A stretch of DNA of 11,659 nt from the NCBI GenBank assembly GCA_050330995.1, contig JBHJHI010000052.1:1-11659 (forward strand). Direction: 5' to 3'. Below, in pieces: positions 1 through 6,942 of the stretch. The notes beneath the pieces were generated by a model. The model was not told the origin of the DNA. It searched no databases and saw only the letters and a program-made list of their open reading frames with translations. Positions within the stretch are counted from its first letter, which is position 1, and every line of letters begins with the position of its first letter. Source of the stretch: Thermohalobaculum sp050330995 (GTDB lineage Bacteria > Pseudomonadota > Alphaproteobacteria > Rhodobacterales > Rhodobacteraceae). The position numbers and the translations under genes are program-made.

Positions 1-723
1 CGCGCTCGACCCGACGCCGCCGGCGCCGCGCCCGCCGTCGCCGCCCTGGCCGCCCCGGCCGCCGGTGCCCCCCTGACCGCCGTCGCCGGGCAGCCCGTCG
101 ACCGCCGCGCCGACCGCGCTGTCGATCAGCACGAGCGAGCCGCGCGAATCGTTGAGCACGCCCCCGACCGCGAGCGCGCCGGTCTCGCCGACGCCGCCCT
201 CGCCCCCGTCTCCGCCGACGCCGCCGTCCTCGCCGTTGCGCCCGGTCCTGAGCGAGCCGTCGCGGCCGCGGCCGCCGGCGGCGCCGTCGACGCCGGGCTC
301 GCCCTGCGCGCCGTCGAGGCCGACCGCGACCGAGCGGTCGATCAGCGTGCGCACCAGCGTCAGGTTGCCCGCGTTGTCGATCGAGCCCACCGCCCGCTCG
401 CCCGCGTCGAAGCCGCCGACGAGCGAGAGCCCGTCCAGCTCGACCACCGCGCGGTCCTCGATCTCGAAGTGCTTGGTGCGCCCGCGCCCGTCGATCGTGA
501 CGTCGAACAGCCCGTCGTCGTCGCGGTCGCCGTCGATGGTCAGCCGCTGCGCGCCCGACAGCGCGAGCGGCGCGTCGATCCGGACGCTCTCCAGCCCCTC
601 GGCGAAGACGATGGTGTCGGCGCCGGCCGCGCTCTCGGCGGCGGCGACGGCCTCGCGCAGCGAGAGCCGGCCGTCGTTGGCCTCGACCACGTCCTGGCCC
701 GTGTCGACGACGAATAGCGCCAT
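1..723 (-). CDS. Glycine-rich CSLREA/beta-helix type surface or secreted protein, N-terminal part
   Basis: The reading frame starts at ATG 723 and stays open to the window edge, giving 241 codons with no stop, so the C-terminus is missing. A purine-rich ribosome site (AAGGGGG, about 10 nt upstream) supports the start. Residues 4-45 resemble the CSLREA-type N-terminal region of parallel beta-helix proteins (VVEANDGRLSLREAV then GADTIVF). Residues 47-135 alternate short hydrophobic strands with Asp/Gly turns, as expected of beta-helix rungs. Two collagen-like Gly-rich stretches follow (about 135-182 and 208-238, many GGxGG and GDGG steps). They alternate with a strand pair (LTLVRTLID at 121-129, LVLIDSAV at 197-204), so the repeat period is about 74 residues. 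There is no N-terminal signal peptide; proteins of this kind are often exported by type I secretion through C-terminal repeats, which cannot be checked here. Function is unknown, and adhesion or matrix formation is only a guess. Confidence 0.75.
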   Translation of the reverse strand, partial: MALFVVDTGQDVVEANDGRLSLREAVAAAESAAGADTIVFAEGLESVRIDAPLALSGAQRLTIDGDRDDDGLFDVTIDGRGRTKHFEIEDRAVVELDGLSLVGGFDAGERAVGSIDNAGNLTLVRTLIDRSVAVGLDGAQGEPGVDGAAGGRGRDGSLRTGRNGEDGGVGGDGGEGGVGETGALAVGGVLNDSRGSLVLIDSAVGAAVDGLPGDGGQGGTGGRGGQGGDGGRGAGGVGSSA

Positions 724-910
724 GATCAGATGTCCCCCTTCGATCCGGCTCCTCGCCGGCCTTCCGAGCGCGCGCGGCCCCTCGCGCCGGCGCTCGCCGG
801 CGTCCCTCTTTCGGACGCCGTTGGCGCGTCACGAAGGCGAGATCATGACCGAGGGCGGCGCGATCGTGGCGAATTCGTGTCGAAGACGATCGTCGCCCCT
901 CCGGAGGGGG
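724..910. other. Gap between mur and the beta-helix gene
   Basis: This 187-bp gap lies between two minus-strand genes and should hold the promoter of the beta-helix gene and the terminator of mur. I see no convincing -35/-10 pair. A GC hairpin at 786-801 (GCCGGC, 4-nt loop, GCCGGC) would lie in the 5' leader of the beta-helix gene. The short plus-strand frames crossing the gap have no ribosome site and look like by-products of high GC. Confidence 0.4.
896..909 (-). terminator. Candidate terminator of mur
   Basis: CCCCTCCGGAGGGG is a perfect palindrome (five-pair stem, CCGG loop) that begins one base after the mur stop codon on the minus strand. No T-run follows, so this is a GC-hairpin candidate rather than a classical intrinsic terminator. 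Short GC palindromes are common in DNA of this composition. Confidence 0.35.
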
Positions 911-1351
911 TCAGTCGCCGCCCGAGCGCTTGCGGCAGTAGAGCTCCAGCCGGTGCGAGACCACCTCGTAGCCGAGCCGGCGCGCGATCTCCTTCTGGAG
1001 CCGCTCGATCTCGGGCGAGGCGAACTCGACCACCTCGTGGCTGTCGAGGTCGATGATGTGGTCGTGATGCGGCGCATCGGCCGTCTCGAACCGCGCGGGC
1101 GCGCCCTCGAAGGCGTGGCGCTGCACGACGCCCTTGTCCTCCAGCACCGAGAGCGTGCGGTAGACGGTGGCGAGCGAGACCGAGGCGTCGAGCGTCTGCG
1201 CGCGGCGGTGCAGCTCGGTCGCGTCCGGGTGGTCGTCCGCCTCGCCGAGCACCTGCAGGAGCGCCATGCGCTGACGGGTGAGCCGCACGCCTTCCGAGCG
1301 CAGCGCCTCCTCCATCTGCTTCGCGCGCTCGCTCGTGTCCTCTTCGCTCAT
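911..1351 (-). CDS. mur: Fur-family metalloregulator, Mur/Fur type (manganese/iron responsive)
   Basis: This 146-residue DNA-binding repressor senses divalent metal, by family Mn2+ or Fe2+. The N-terminal winged helix includes LTRQRMALLQVL (24-35) and the recognition-helix segment SLATVYRTLSVLEDKG (59-74). The metal-binding half carries the H95-H96-D97-H98 cluster, D101, E109 and H133. H41 in DDHPDATEL matches the family's second-site histidine. The CxxC pairs of Zur and many Fur proteins are absent; the only cysteine is C139 near the C-terminus. The stretch from HHDHIIDL to HRLELY closely follows alphaproteobacterial Mur/Fur. ATG 1351 is chosen because the family N-terminus begins about here; the upstream extension is Arg/Pro-rich shadow sequence. 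The ribosome site is weak. It is transcribed divergently from sitABCD, its probable target. Zur or Irr are less likely, given the missing CxxC pairs and the adjacent Mn-type transporter. Confidence 0.9.
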   Translation of the reverse strand: MSEEDTSERAKQMEEALRSEGVRLTRQRMALLQVLGEADDHPDATELHRRAQTLDASVSLATVYRTLSVLEDKGVVQRHAFEGAPARFETADAPHHDHIIDLDSHEVVEFASPEIERLQKEIARRLGYEVVSHRLELYCRKRSGGD

Positions 1352-1464
1352 GGCGCGCGACCATAACCGGCAGCCCCACGCCCGCAAGGGCGCAGGGACG
1401 AACCCGCCCGCGAGGGTGCGAGGACGGCCCCGTGCCCGGCAGGGACACCGGTGCCGTTGCCAGT

Positions 1465-1485
1465 TGCAATTCGTTCTCGACTGCA
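1465..1485. promoter_or_regulatory. Candidate Mur/Fur operator between mur and sitABCD
   Basis: TGCAAT and ACTGCA lie 9 nt apart as an imperfect inverted repeat (5 of 6 positions paired), inside a locally AT-richer patch of the 197-bp divergent gap. TGCA-containing palindromes upstream of sit genes are typical of alphaproteobacterial Mur/Fur sites. It abuts the candidate sitA -35 element, as expected for a repressor site. The assignment rests on position and half-sites only. Confidence 0.45.
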
Positions 1486-1513
1486 TTGACTTTCCGCGAG
1501 CGCGTCTCAAATT
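1486..1513 (+). promoter_or_regulatory. Candidate sigma-70 promoter of sitABCD
   Basis: TTGACT at 1486-1491 matches 5 of 6 consensus -35 bases. CAAATT at 1508-1513, 16 nt further on, matches 3 of 6 of the -10 consensus. Transcription would start near 1520, leaving a leader of about 30 nt before the sitA start. The weak -10 makes this tentative. Confidence 0.4.
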
Positions 1514-1536
1514 CGGGGACGCCATCGCTTCACGCC

Positions 1537-1541
1537 AGGAG
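1537..1541 (+). promoter_or_regulatory. Ribosome binding site that decides the sitA start
   Basis: AGGAG ends one base before the in-frame ATG at 1543, which is too close for normal use. It lies 7 nt before the in-frame GTG at 1549, an ideal spacing. GTG 1549 is therefore preferred. Confidence 0.6.
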
Positions 1542-1548
1542 AATGCGC

Positions 1549-2505
1549 GTGCGCCCGATCGACCGAAGAGCCCTCCTCGCCGGCGCGGCCGCCCTCGCCG
1601 CCGCCGGCGCCGCCCGCGCGGCCGCGCCCCTCGGCGTGGTCGCCACCACCGGCATGATCGCCGACGCCGCGCGCCGCGTCGGCGCCGATCGCGTCGCGGT
1701 CGAGGCGCTGATGGGGCCGGGGGTCGATCCGCACGCCTTCCGCCAGACCCGCACCGACATCGTCGCGATGACCCGCGCCGACCTCGTGCTCTGGCACGGG
1801 CTCTATCTGGAGGCGCAGATGGAGGACTTCCTGCACCGCCTCGGCGAGCGCGGGGCGGTCGTCGCGGTCGCCGAGGGCCTGCCGCGCGAGCGGCTGGTCG
1901 CCCACGAGGACTACGCGGGCCGCTTCGACCCGCACGTCTGGATGGACCCCGAGCTCTGGGCCCTGGTGGTGGATCGCGTCGCGGACGCGCTCGCCGGGGC
2001 GCGCCCCGAGGCCGGGGCCGACTTCCGCGCGAACGCGGAGGCCTACCGCGCCGAGATCGCCCGGCTCGACGCCTACGCCTCCGAGGTGCTCGCCACCGTC
2101 CCCGACGGCGCGCGCGTGCTGGTGACCGCGCACGACGCCTTCAACTACTTCGGCCGCGCCTACGGCTTCGAGGTGGTCGGCATCCAGGGGATCTCGACGC
2201 AGTCCGAGGCCGGGCTCGCGCGCATCGAGGCGCTGGTCGATCTCCTGGTCGAGCGCGGCGTCGGCGCGGTGTTCGTGGAAAGCTCGGTCTCCGAGCGCAA
2301 CGTCCGCGCGCTGGTCGAGGGGGCCCGCGCCCGCGGCCACGAGGTCGTGGTGGGGGGCGAGCTGTTCTCGGACGCCATGGGGCCGAGCGGCACCTACGAG
2401 GGCACCTACCTCGGCATGATCGACCACAACGTCACCACCATCGCCCGCGCGCTCGGCGGGCAAGCGCCGGCGCGCGGCCTCGACGGCCGCCTCGCCGCCC
2501 TGTGA
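1549..2505 (+). CDS. sitA: Periplasmic metal-binding protein of a Mn/Fe ABC importer
   Basis: This 318-residue cluster A-I (PsaA/SitA/MntC-like) solute-binding protein captures a divalent metal in the periplasm and delivers it to the SitBCD membrane complex. An N-terminal export signal (1-26) has a twin-arginine-like DRRALLAG followed by an Ala-rich hydrophobic stretch. All four ligand positions are visible: H62 (DPHAF), H129 (FDPHVWMDP), E244 (FVESSVSERNV) and D275 (ELFSDAMG). Glu at the third position is the SitA/PsaA/MntC pattern; zinc-type ZnuA and TroA normally have His there, and the His-rich loop of ZnuA is absent. Manganese, possibly with ferrous iron, is the likely substrate. GTG 1549 is chosen over ATG 1543 because of AGGAG spacing. 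It is first in the operon, downstream of the candidate Mur site, and sitB begins 8 nt after its stop. Confidence 0.92.
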   Translation: MRPIDRRALLAGAAALAAAGAARAAAPLGVVATTGMIADAARRVGADRVAVEALMGPGVDPHAFRQTRTDIVAMTRADLVLWHGLYLEAQMEDFLHRLGERGAVVAVAEGLPRERLVAHEDYAGRFDPHVWMDPELWALVVDRVADALAGARPEAGADFRANAEAYRAEIARLDAYASEVLATVPDGARVLVTAHDAFNYFGRAYGFEVVGIQGISTQSEAGLARIEALVDLLVERGVGAVFVESSVSERNVRALVEGARARGHEVVVGGELFSDAMGPSGTYEGTYLGMIDHNVTTIARALGGQAPARGLDGRLAAL

Positions 2506-2513
2506 GGACCACG

Positions 2514-3344
2514 ATGACCCCCGCGACGAGCCCCGCCGATCTCTCCCTCGCCGCCGTCGACGGCACGGCGGTCGCGCCCGCCGCCCTGCCGGCGGACAGC
2601 CCGCTCGCGATCCGCGGCCTCAGCGTCGTCTACGCCGAGCGCCCGGCGGTGTTCTCGCTCGACGCCACCTTCCCCGCGGGCGCGCTGTCCGCGATCGTCG
2701 GGCCGAACGGGGCGGGCAAGTCGACGCTCCTGAAGGCTGCGCTCGGCATCGTGCCGCGGCTCTCGGGCGAGGTGAGCGTCTTCGGCGAGCCGCTCGCCCG
2801 CGCCCGGCCGCGCATCGCCTACGTCCCCCAGCGCGCCAGCGTCGACTGGGACTTCCCCGTGCGCGCGATCGACGTGGTCGCCCAGGGGCTCTACCGCGAG
2901 CTCGGCCTGTTCGGCCGCATGCGCGCGTGTCACCTGGACCGCGCCCGCGCCTGCCTCGACCGCGTCGGCATGGAGGGCTTCGCCGAGCGCCAGATCGGCC
3001 GGCTCTCGGGCGGGCAGCAGCAGCGGGTGTTCCTCGCGCGCGCGCTGGCGCAGGGGGCGGATCTCTACCTGCTCGACGAGCCCTTCGCCGGCGTGGACGC
3101 GGCGACCGAGCGCGCGATCGTGGGCGTCCTGCGCGAGCTGCGCGCCGAGGGCCGCTCGGTGGTCGCCGTCCACCACGACCTCGCGACGGTGGGCGCGTAC
3201 TTCGACCACCTGCTCCTGATCAACACGCGGCGCATCGCCGAGGGGCCCGTGGCGACGACCTTCACCGAGGAGAACCTCCAGGCGACCTACGGCGGCCGGC
3301 TCGCCGAGGCGCATCTGGCCGAGCTGTCGCGGGGACGCGGCTGA
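2514..3344 (+). CDS. sitB: ATP-binding subunit of the Mn/Fe ABC importer
   Basis: This cytoplasmic ABC ATPase (276 residues) drives metal uptake through SitC/SitD. Visible motifs are Walker A GPNGAGKST (63-71), Q-loop Q106 (YVPQRASVDWDFP, typical of the ZnuC/MntB/SitB class), signature LSGGQQQ (164-170), Walker B LYLLDEP with catalytic E189, and the H-loop in VHHDL (H220/H221). About 30 residues of Ala/Pro-rich sequence precede the first strand, longer than usual. ATG 2514 is supported by AGGA overlapping the sitA stop, so translation is probably coupled. The 4-nt gap to sitC indicates one operon. Confidence 0.95.
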   Translation: MTPATSPADLSLAAVDGTAVAPAALPADSPLAIRGLSVVYAERPAVFSLDATFPAGALSAIVGPNGAGKSTLLKAALGIVPRLSGEVSVFGEPLARARPRIAYVPQRASVDWDFPVRAIDVVAQGLYRELGLFGRMRACHLDRARACLDRVGMEGFAERQIGRLSGGQQQRVFLARALAQGADLYLLDEPFAGVDAATERAIVGVLRELRAEGRSVVAVHHDLATVGAYFDHLLLINTRRIAEGPVATTFTEENLQATYGGRLAEAHLAELSRGRG

Positions 3345-3348
3345 GGCG

Positions 3349-4563
3349 ATGGAGCGCCTCCTCGACGCGCTGACCCTCCAGGCGGGCTACAACGCCGCGC
3401 TCGTCGCGGTCGGCGCCGCGCTCCTCGGCGCCGCCGCCGGCATGGGCGGCAGCTTCCTGTTCCTGCGCAAGCGCGCTCTCGTCGCCGACGCCGTCGCGCA
3501 CGCGACCCTGCCGGGCATCGCGCTCGCCTTCGTGGTCATGGCCGCCCTCGGCGGCTCGGGCCGCGCGCTGCCGGGGCTGCTCGCGGGCGCGGCGCTGAGC
3601 GCCGTGGCCGGCTTCTTCCTGGTCGAGTGGATCGCGCGGCGCACCCGGCTCGGCGAGGACGCGGCGATCGGCGCGGTGCTCTCGGTGTTCTTCGGCCTCG
3701 GCATCGTCGGGCTGACGGTGATCCAGAACCTCGACATGGGCCGCCAAGCGGGGCTCGAGGACTTCCTGCTCGGCGCGACTGCGGGGATGCTGTTCGAGGA
3801 CGCGGTGGTGATCGCGGCGGGCGGGGCGCTGATCGTGGCCGTCACGCTCGCGCTCAGGCGGCCGATGACGCTGGTCGCCTTCGACCCCGGGTACGCGGCC
3901 GCGAGCGGCTGGAGCCTGCGCGCGGTCGACCTCGCGATGATGGGCCTCGTCGCCGGGGTCACCGTGGTCGGGCTCAAGATCGTCGGCCTCGTGCTGATCG
4001 TGGCGCTCCTGGTGATCCCGCCCGTCACCGCGCGGTTCTGGACCGAGGCCGCGCACGCGGTGGTCTGGATCGCAGCAGCCTTCGGCGCGCTCGCGGGCTA
4101 TCTGGGCGCCGCCGTCTCGGCATCGGCCCCGGCGCTGCCCACGGGGCCGATCGTGGTGCTGGTCGCGACCGCGCTGTTCGCCCTCTCGCTCCTGTTCGCC
4201 CCCGCGCGCGGCGTGCTCGCCGCGGCGCTCGCCGCGCGGCGCTTCCGCGCCCGCGTCCATCGTCGCCAGGGGCTGCTCGCGCTCGCCCACGGCGAGCCGA
4301 TCCGCGAGCGGCTGACGCTGCGCCTGCTCGCCCGTGAGGGGCTGGTGCGCGCGGACGGCGTCGCGACCGAGGCCGGCCGCGCCGAGGCCGCGCGCGCGCG
4401 CCTCGACGAGCGGCGCTGGGCGGCGCTGCGCGCCGAGCGCGCCGGCGGCGCCGTCTCCGAGCGCGACGACGGCCTGACCCCGATCGACACCGTGCTGACG
4501 GCCGACGAGATCGCCGAGATCGACCGCCGCCTCGGCGGCCCCCGCGCCGTTGAGGCGTCGTGA
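3349..4563 (+). CDS. sitC: ABC-3 family metal permease with a cytoplasmic C-terminal extension
   Basis: This is one of two inner-membrane permease subunits of the metal importer. Residues 12-290 form the ABC-3 membrane domain: about eight hydrophobic segments, the ADAVAHATLPGIALAF motif (46-61) that usually couples to the ATPase, and LLVIPPVTARFW (220-231) near the end of the pore domain. The protein is 404 residues, whereas typical members have about 280-300. The extra C-terminal 115 residues are charged and soluble. The stretch around 306-362 (RRQGLLAL, IRERLTLRLLAREGLV, GVATEAGRAEAARA) looks like a winged helix of the DtxR/MntR kind. The tail ends with LTADEIAEIDRRLGG. Coding quality is uniform across the junction and the downstream start overlaps this stop, so the tail is real. 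The DNA-binding interpretation is tentative. Confidence 0.92.
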   Translation: MERLLDALTLQAGYNAALVAVGAALLGAAAGMGGSFLFLRKRALVADAVAHATLPGIALAFVVMAALGGSGRALPGLLAGAALSAVAGFFLVEWIARRTRLGEDAAIGAVLSVFFGLGIVGLTVIQNLDMGRQAGLEDFLLGATAGMLFEDAVVIAAGGALIVAVTLALRRPMTLVAFDPGYAAASGWSLRAVDLAMMGLVAGVTVVGLKIVGLVLIVALLVIPPVTARFWTEAAHAVVWIAAAFGALAGYLGAAVSASAPALPTGPIVVLVATALFALSLLFAPARGVLAAALAARRFRARVHRRQGLLALAHGEPIRERLTLRLLAREGLVRADGVATEAGRAEAARARLDERRWAALRAERAGGAVSERDDGLTPIDTVLTADEIAEIDRRLGGPRAVEAS

Positions 4564-5492
4564 TGGGCGCCGAGTTCGTGCAGCTCTCGCTCGCGCCGAT
4601 GCTGATCGGGCTGTTCGCCGCGGTCGCCTGCGCGCTGCCGGGCAACTTCCTGGTGCTGCGCCGGCAGGCGCGGGTCGGCGACGCGATCAGCCACGTGGTC
4701 CTGCCCGGCATCGTCGGCGCCTTCCTCGTGACCGGGGTGATCGCCTCGGGGCCGATGATGCTCGGCGCCGCCGTGGCGGCGGTGGTCGCGGTCGCGCTGA
4801 TCGAGGCGGTGCGGCGCCTCGGCCGGATCGAGCCCGGCGCGGCGATGGGCGTGGTCTTCACCGCGATGTTCGCCGCCGGCGTGCTGCTCCTGGAGCGCAC
4901 CGACACCTCGGGCGTCCACCTCGACGTCGAGCACGCGCTGATGGGCAATCTGGAGAGCCTGATCTGGTTCGACGCGACCGGCTGGGGCTCGCTGTTGGAC
5001 CCCGCCGCGCTCGCCGGCCTGCCGCCCGAGCTCGGCCGCATGGCCGCGGTCTGCCTCGTGGTGGCGGGGCTGACCTGGGCGTTCTGGCGCCCGCTCGCGA
5101 TCGCGACCTTCGACGAGGGCTTCGCCGAGAGCCTCGGCCTCCCCGTGCGCGCGCTCGGCATCGGCTTGGTGGTCACGGCGGCGCTGGCGGCGGTCGCCGC
5201 CTTCGACGCGGTCGGCTCGATCGTGCCGATCGCGATGTTCGTCTGCCCCCCGGCGGCGGCGCGGCTGATGACCGACCGGCTGGCCGCGCAGGTCTGGTGG
5301 TCGCTGGGCTTCGCCGCGCTCTCGGCCGTGCTCGGCTACGCGCTGGCGGGCTACGCGCCGCTCTGGCTGGGGCTCCACGACGCGGTCAGTGCTGCGGGGA
5401 TGATCGCGACGGTGGCGGGGGCGGTGCTGGGGGTGGCGTGTCTGGTCGGGCCGTGTCGCCACCGTGCGGGCATGGACCGCGGCGAGGGGTGA
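4563..5492 (+). CDS. sitD: ABC-3 family metal permease, second subunit
   Basis: This second membrane subunit (309 residues) should pair with SitC to form the translocation path. It has the VGDAISHVVLPGIVGAF signature (38-54), about eight hydrophobic segments, FDEGFAESLGLP (183-194) and VGSIVPIAMFVCPPAAARL (217-235), all standard for the family, and no C-terminal extension. ATG 4563 overlaps the sitC stop by one base (TGATG), with GAGG 7 nt upstream, indicating translational coupling. A GTG at 4560 would add one residue but is less well spaced. It is last in the operon; the next gene is convergent. Confidence 0.93.
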   Translation: MGAEFVQLSLAPMLIGLFAAVACALPGNFLVLRRQARVGDAISHVVLPGIVGAFLVTGVIASGPMMLGAAVAAVVAVALIEAVRRLGRIEPGAAMGVVFTAMFAAGVLLLERTDTSGVHLDVEHALMGNLESLIWFDATGWGSLLDPAALAGLPPELGRMAAVCLVVAGLTWAFWRPLAIATFDEGFAESLGLPVRALGIGLVVTAALAAVAAFDAVGSIVPIAMFVCPPAAARLMTDRLAAQVWWSLGFAALSAVLGYALAGYAPLWLGLHDAVSAAGMIATVAGAVLGVACLVGPCRHRAGMDRGEG

Positions 5493-5583
5493 GGCGCGGC
5501 GAGCCGCCGGGCGAGCGCGCGCGACGTCTCGCCGTCGGGCGCTCGCGGGCGCTGCTCTCCCGTCGACGCGCGCGTTACGGGCG

Positions 5584-5612
5584 CCGGCCGTTCCGGTCGG
5601 GCCGACGGCCGG
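5584..5612. terminator. Candidate bidirectional terminator between sitD and the acyltransferase gene
   Basis: CCGGCCGT (5584-5591) and ACGGCCGG (5605-5612) form a perfect 8-bp stem with a 13-nt loop, inside the 280-bp convergent gap 5493-5772. There is no clear T-run on either side, so it may act with Rho or only slow transcription. The rest of the gap is GC-rich with no gene that I can support. Confidence 0.35.
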
Positions 5613-5772
5613 GTTCTCGGGGCCGAACGGGCGCGTCGCGCGCCGAGGCGGTCGCGGGCGGCGGGAGCGCTCCCCGGCCCGGGCGTACGCTCGCGGGTCG
5701 CGCGAGCGTGCGGGACGGGAAGCCGGAGCGCCGGACCGAAGGGGCCGGGCGCTTCGGGGTCGATCCGATCCG

Positions 5773-6942
5773 TCACGCCCCCGGGCCGAGCGCCCGGCGC
5801 GCGCGGTCTGCCCCCGCCGCTCCGGCGCGTGCGGCGGAGGGGAGGGCGGGCCGGTGCCACGTCGCGACGAGCCAGGCGCGCAGCCGTCCGAGGCGGCGCT
5901 CGATCAGCGCCGCGAAGACCAGCCCGACGGCCACCGAGCCGGCGAAGAGCGCGAGGTCGCGCCCGGGCGCGGCCTCGGGCAGGACGGCGTCCAGAAGGTG
6001 GAGCGCCGGGTAATGCGTGACGTAGATCGAGAAGCTCGCTCCGGCGAGCCAGCGGATCGAGGGCCACTCGCCCGCGTGGCCATGCAGCAGCCGGGCCATG
6101 CCGATCAGGTGCGCCGTCGCCAGGGCGCCGACGATCGCGTTCCAGACGACCTCGTCGGAGAAGAACAGGATCGCCCTCGGATGGACCGGCGCGCTCGCGA
6201 TCATGGTCAGCAGGTAGAGCAGACGCGGCAGCTCGATCGCCAGCGCCAGCACGTAGAGGAGCGGCGCGCCGAGCGCGAGCGCGAGCGCCCATCCCTTCGC
6301 CAGCCGCGCGATCGCCCCGCCCCGGAGCCGCCGCCAGAGCCACACGCCCATCAGCCACGCCGGCATCAGCAGTAGCACCTGCGGCCCGGCGAGCAGGGCG
6401 ACGAGGGCGAGCGCGCCGGCGCGGCGCCAACCGCTCGCGAACGCCGCGGCGGCGAACATCGCGTAGTAGGCCGCCTCGTAGCTCAGCGACCAGAGCGGGC
6501 CGTTGGTGCCGAGGCGCAGCCGTTCGGGAAAGGCCCACTCGTTGGTGAAGCTGAGCCCGCGCGCGAGCAGCTCCCAGAGCGGTAGCGGGTTGTGGAAGGC
6601 GGCCGGATAGGCGGACGGGTCGATCGCCACGCCGACGCGGTCGAACGCGAAGGTGAGCACGAGCGCGGGCAGCAGCACCGACCACAGCCGCGTCAGGCGG
6701 TTGAAGGCGAAGCGCCCGAGCGTCGCGTCGCGCTCGGCGGCGTAGGCGATCACCACGCCCGACAGCACGAAGAACAGGATCACCGCGTCGCTGCCGACGT
6801 TCCACTCGCGCAGCACGATGTAGTCGCCGCGGGTGAAGCGCGGGTAGGCGAGGTGCGACAGCACGACCACGATCGCCGCGAAGGCGCGGAGCGCGTCGAG
6901 CCAGAGCGAGACGCCGCGGTCCATGACGACGGGCGCGCTCAC
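5773..6942 (-). CDS. Acyltransferase-3 family integral membrane O-acyltransferase
   Basis: This 389-residue protein has about ten hydrophobic segments. Family hallmarks are LWLDALRAFAAIVVVLSH with the conserved H30, FFVLSGVVIAY (57-67), the Arg pair R82/R85 after it, NGPLWSLSYE (147-156), and WLAGASFSIYVTHYPAL near the C-terminal end of the membrane region. Members transfer acetyl or other acyl groups from a cytoplasmic donor to sugars, lipids or peptidoglycan; the acceptor here is unknown. The C-terminal 30 residues are Ala/Arg-rich and probably disordered. GTG 6942 is chosen because it overlaps the upstream stop as GTGA, a standard coupled start. ATG 6924 (383 residues) is the alternative, and neither has a strong ribosome site. 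The coupling suggests it works with the desaturase-family protein, perhaps on one lipid. Confidence 0.88.
   Translation of the reverse strand: MSAPVVMDRGVSLWLDALRAFAAIVVVLSHLAYPRFTRGDYIVLREWNVGSDAVILFFVLSGVVIAYAAERDATLGRFAFNRLTRLWSVLLPALVLTFAFDRVGVAIDPSAYPAAFHNPLPLWELLARGLSFTNEWAFPERLRLGTNGPLWSLSYEAAYYAMFAAAAFASGWRRAGALALVALLAGPQVLLLMPAWLMGVWLWRRLRGGAIARLAKGWALALALGAPLLYVLALAIELPRLLYLLTMIASAPVHPRAILFFSDEVVWNAIVGALATAHLIGMARLLHGHAGEWPSIRWLAGASFSIYVTHYPALHLLDAVLPEAAPGRDLALFAGSVAVGLVFAALIERRLGRLRAWLVATWHRPALPSAARAGAAGADRARRALGPGA

Noticed and set aside
152..1366. Long plus-strand open frame (404 codons) opposite the beta-helix gene and mur
   Set aside because: The translation is a Ser/Pro/Arg low-complexity shadow. 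The minus-strand frames have recognisable domains, and long shadow frames are expected at this GC content.
1507..2463. His/Asp/Gly-rich minus-strand frame opposite sitA, suggestive of a metal-binding protein
   Set aside because: The His/Asp richness comes from complementing GTG/ATC/GTC codons of sitA. SitA on the other strand has all family motifs.
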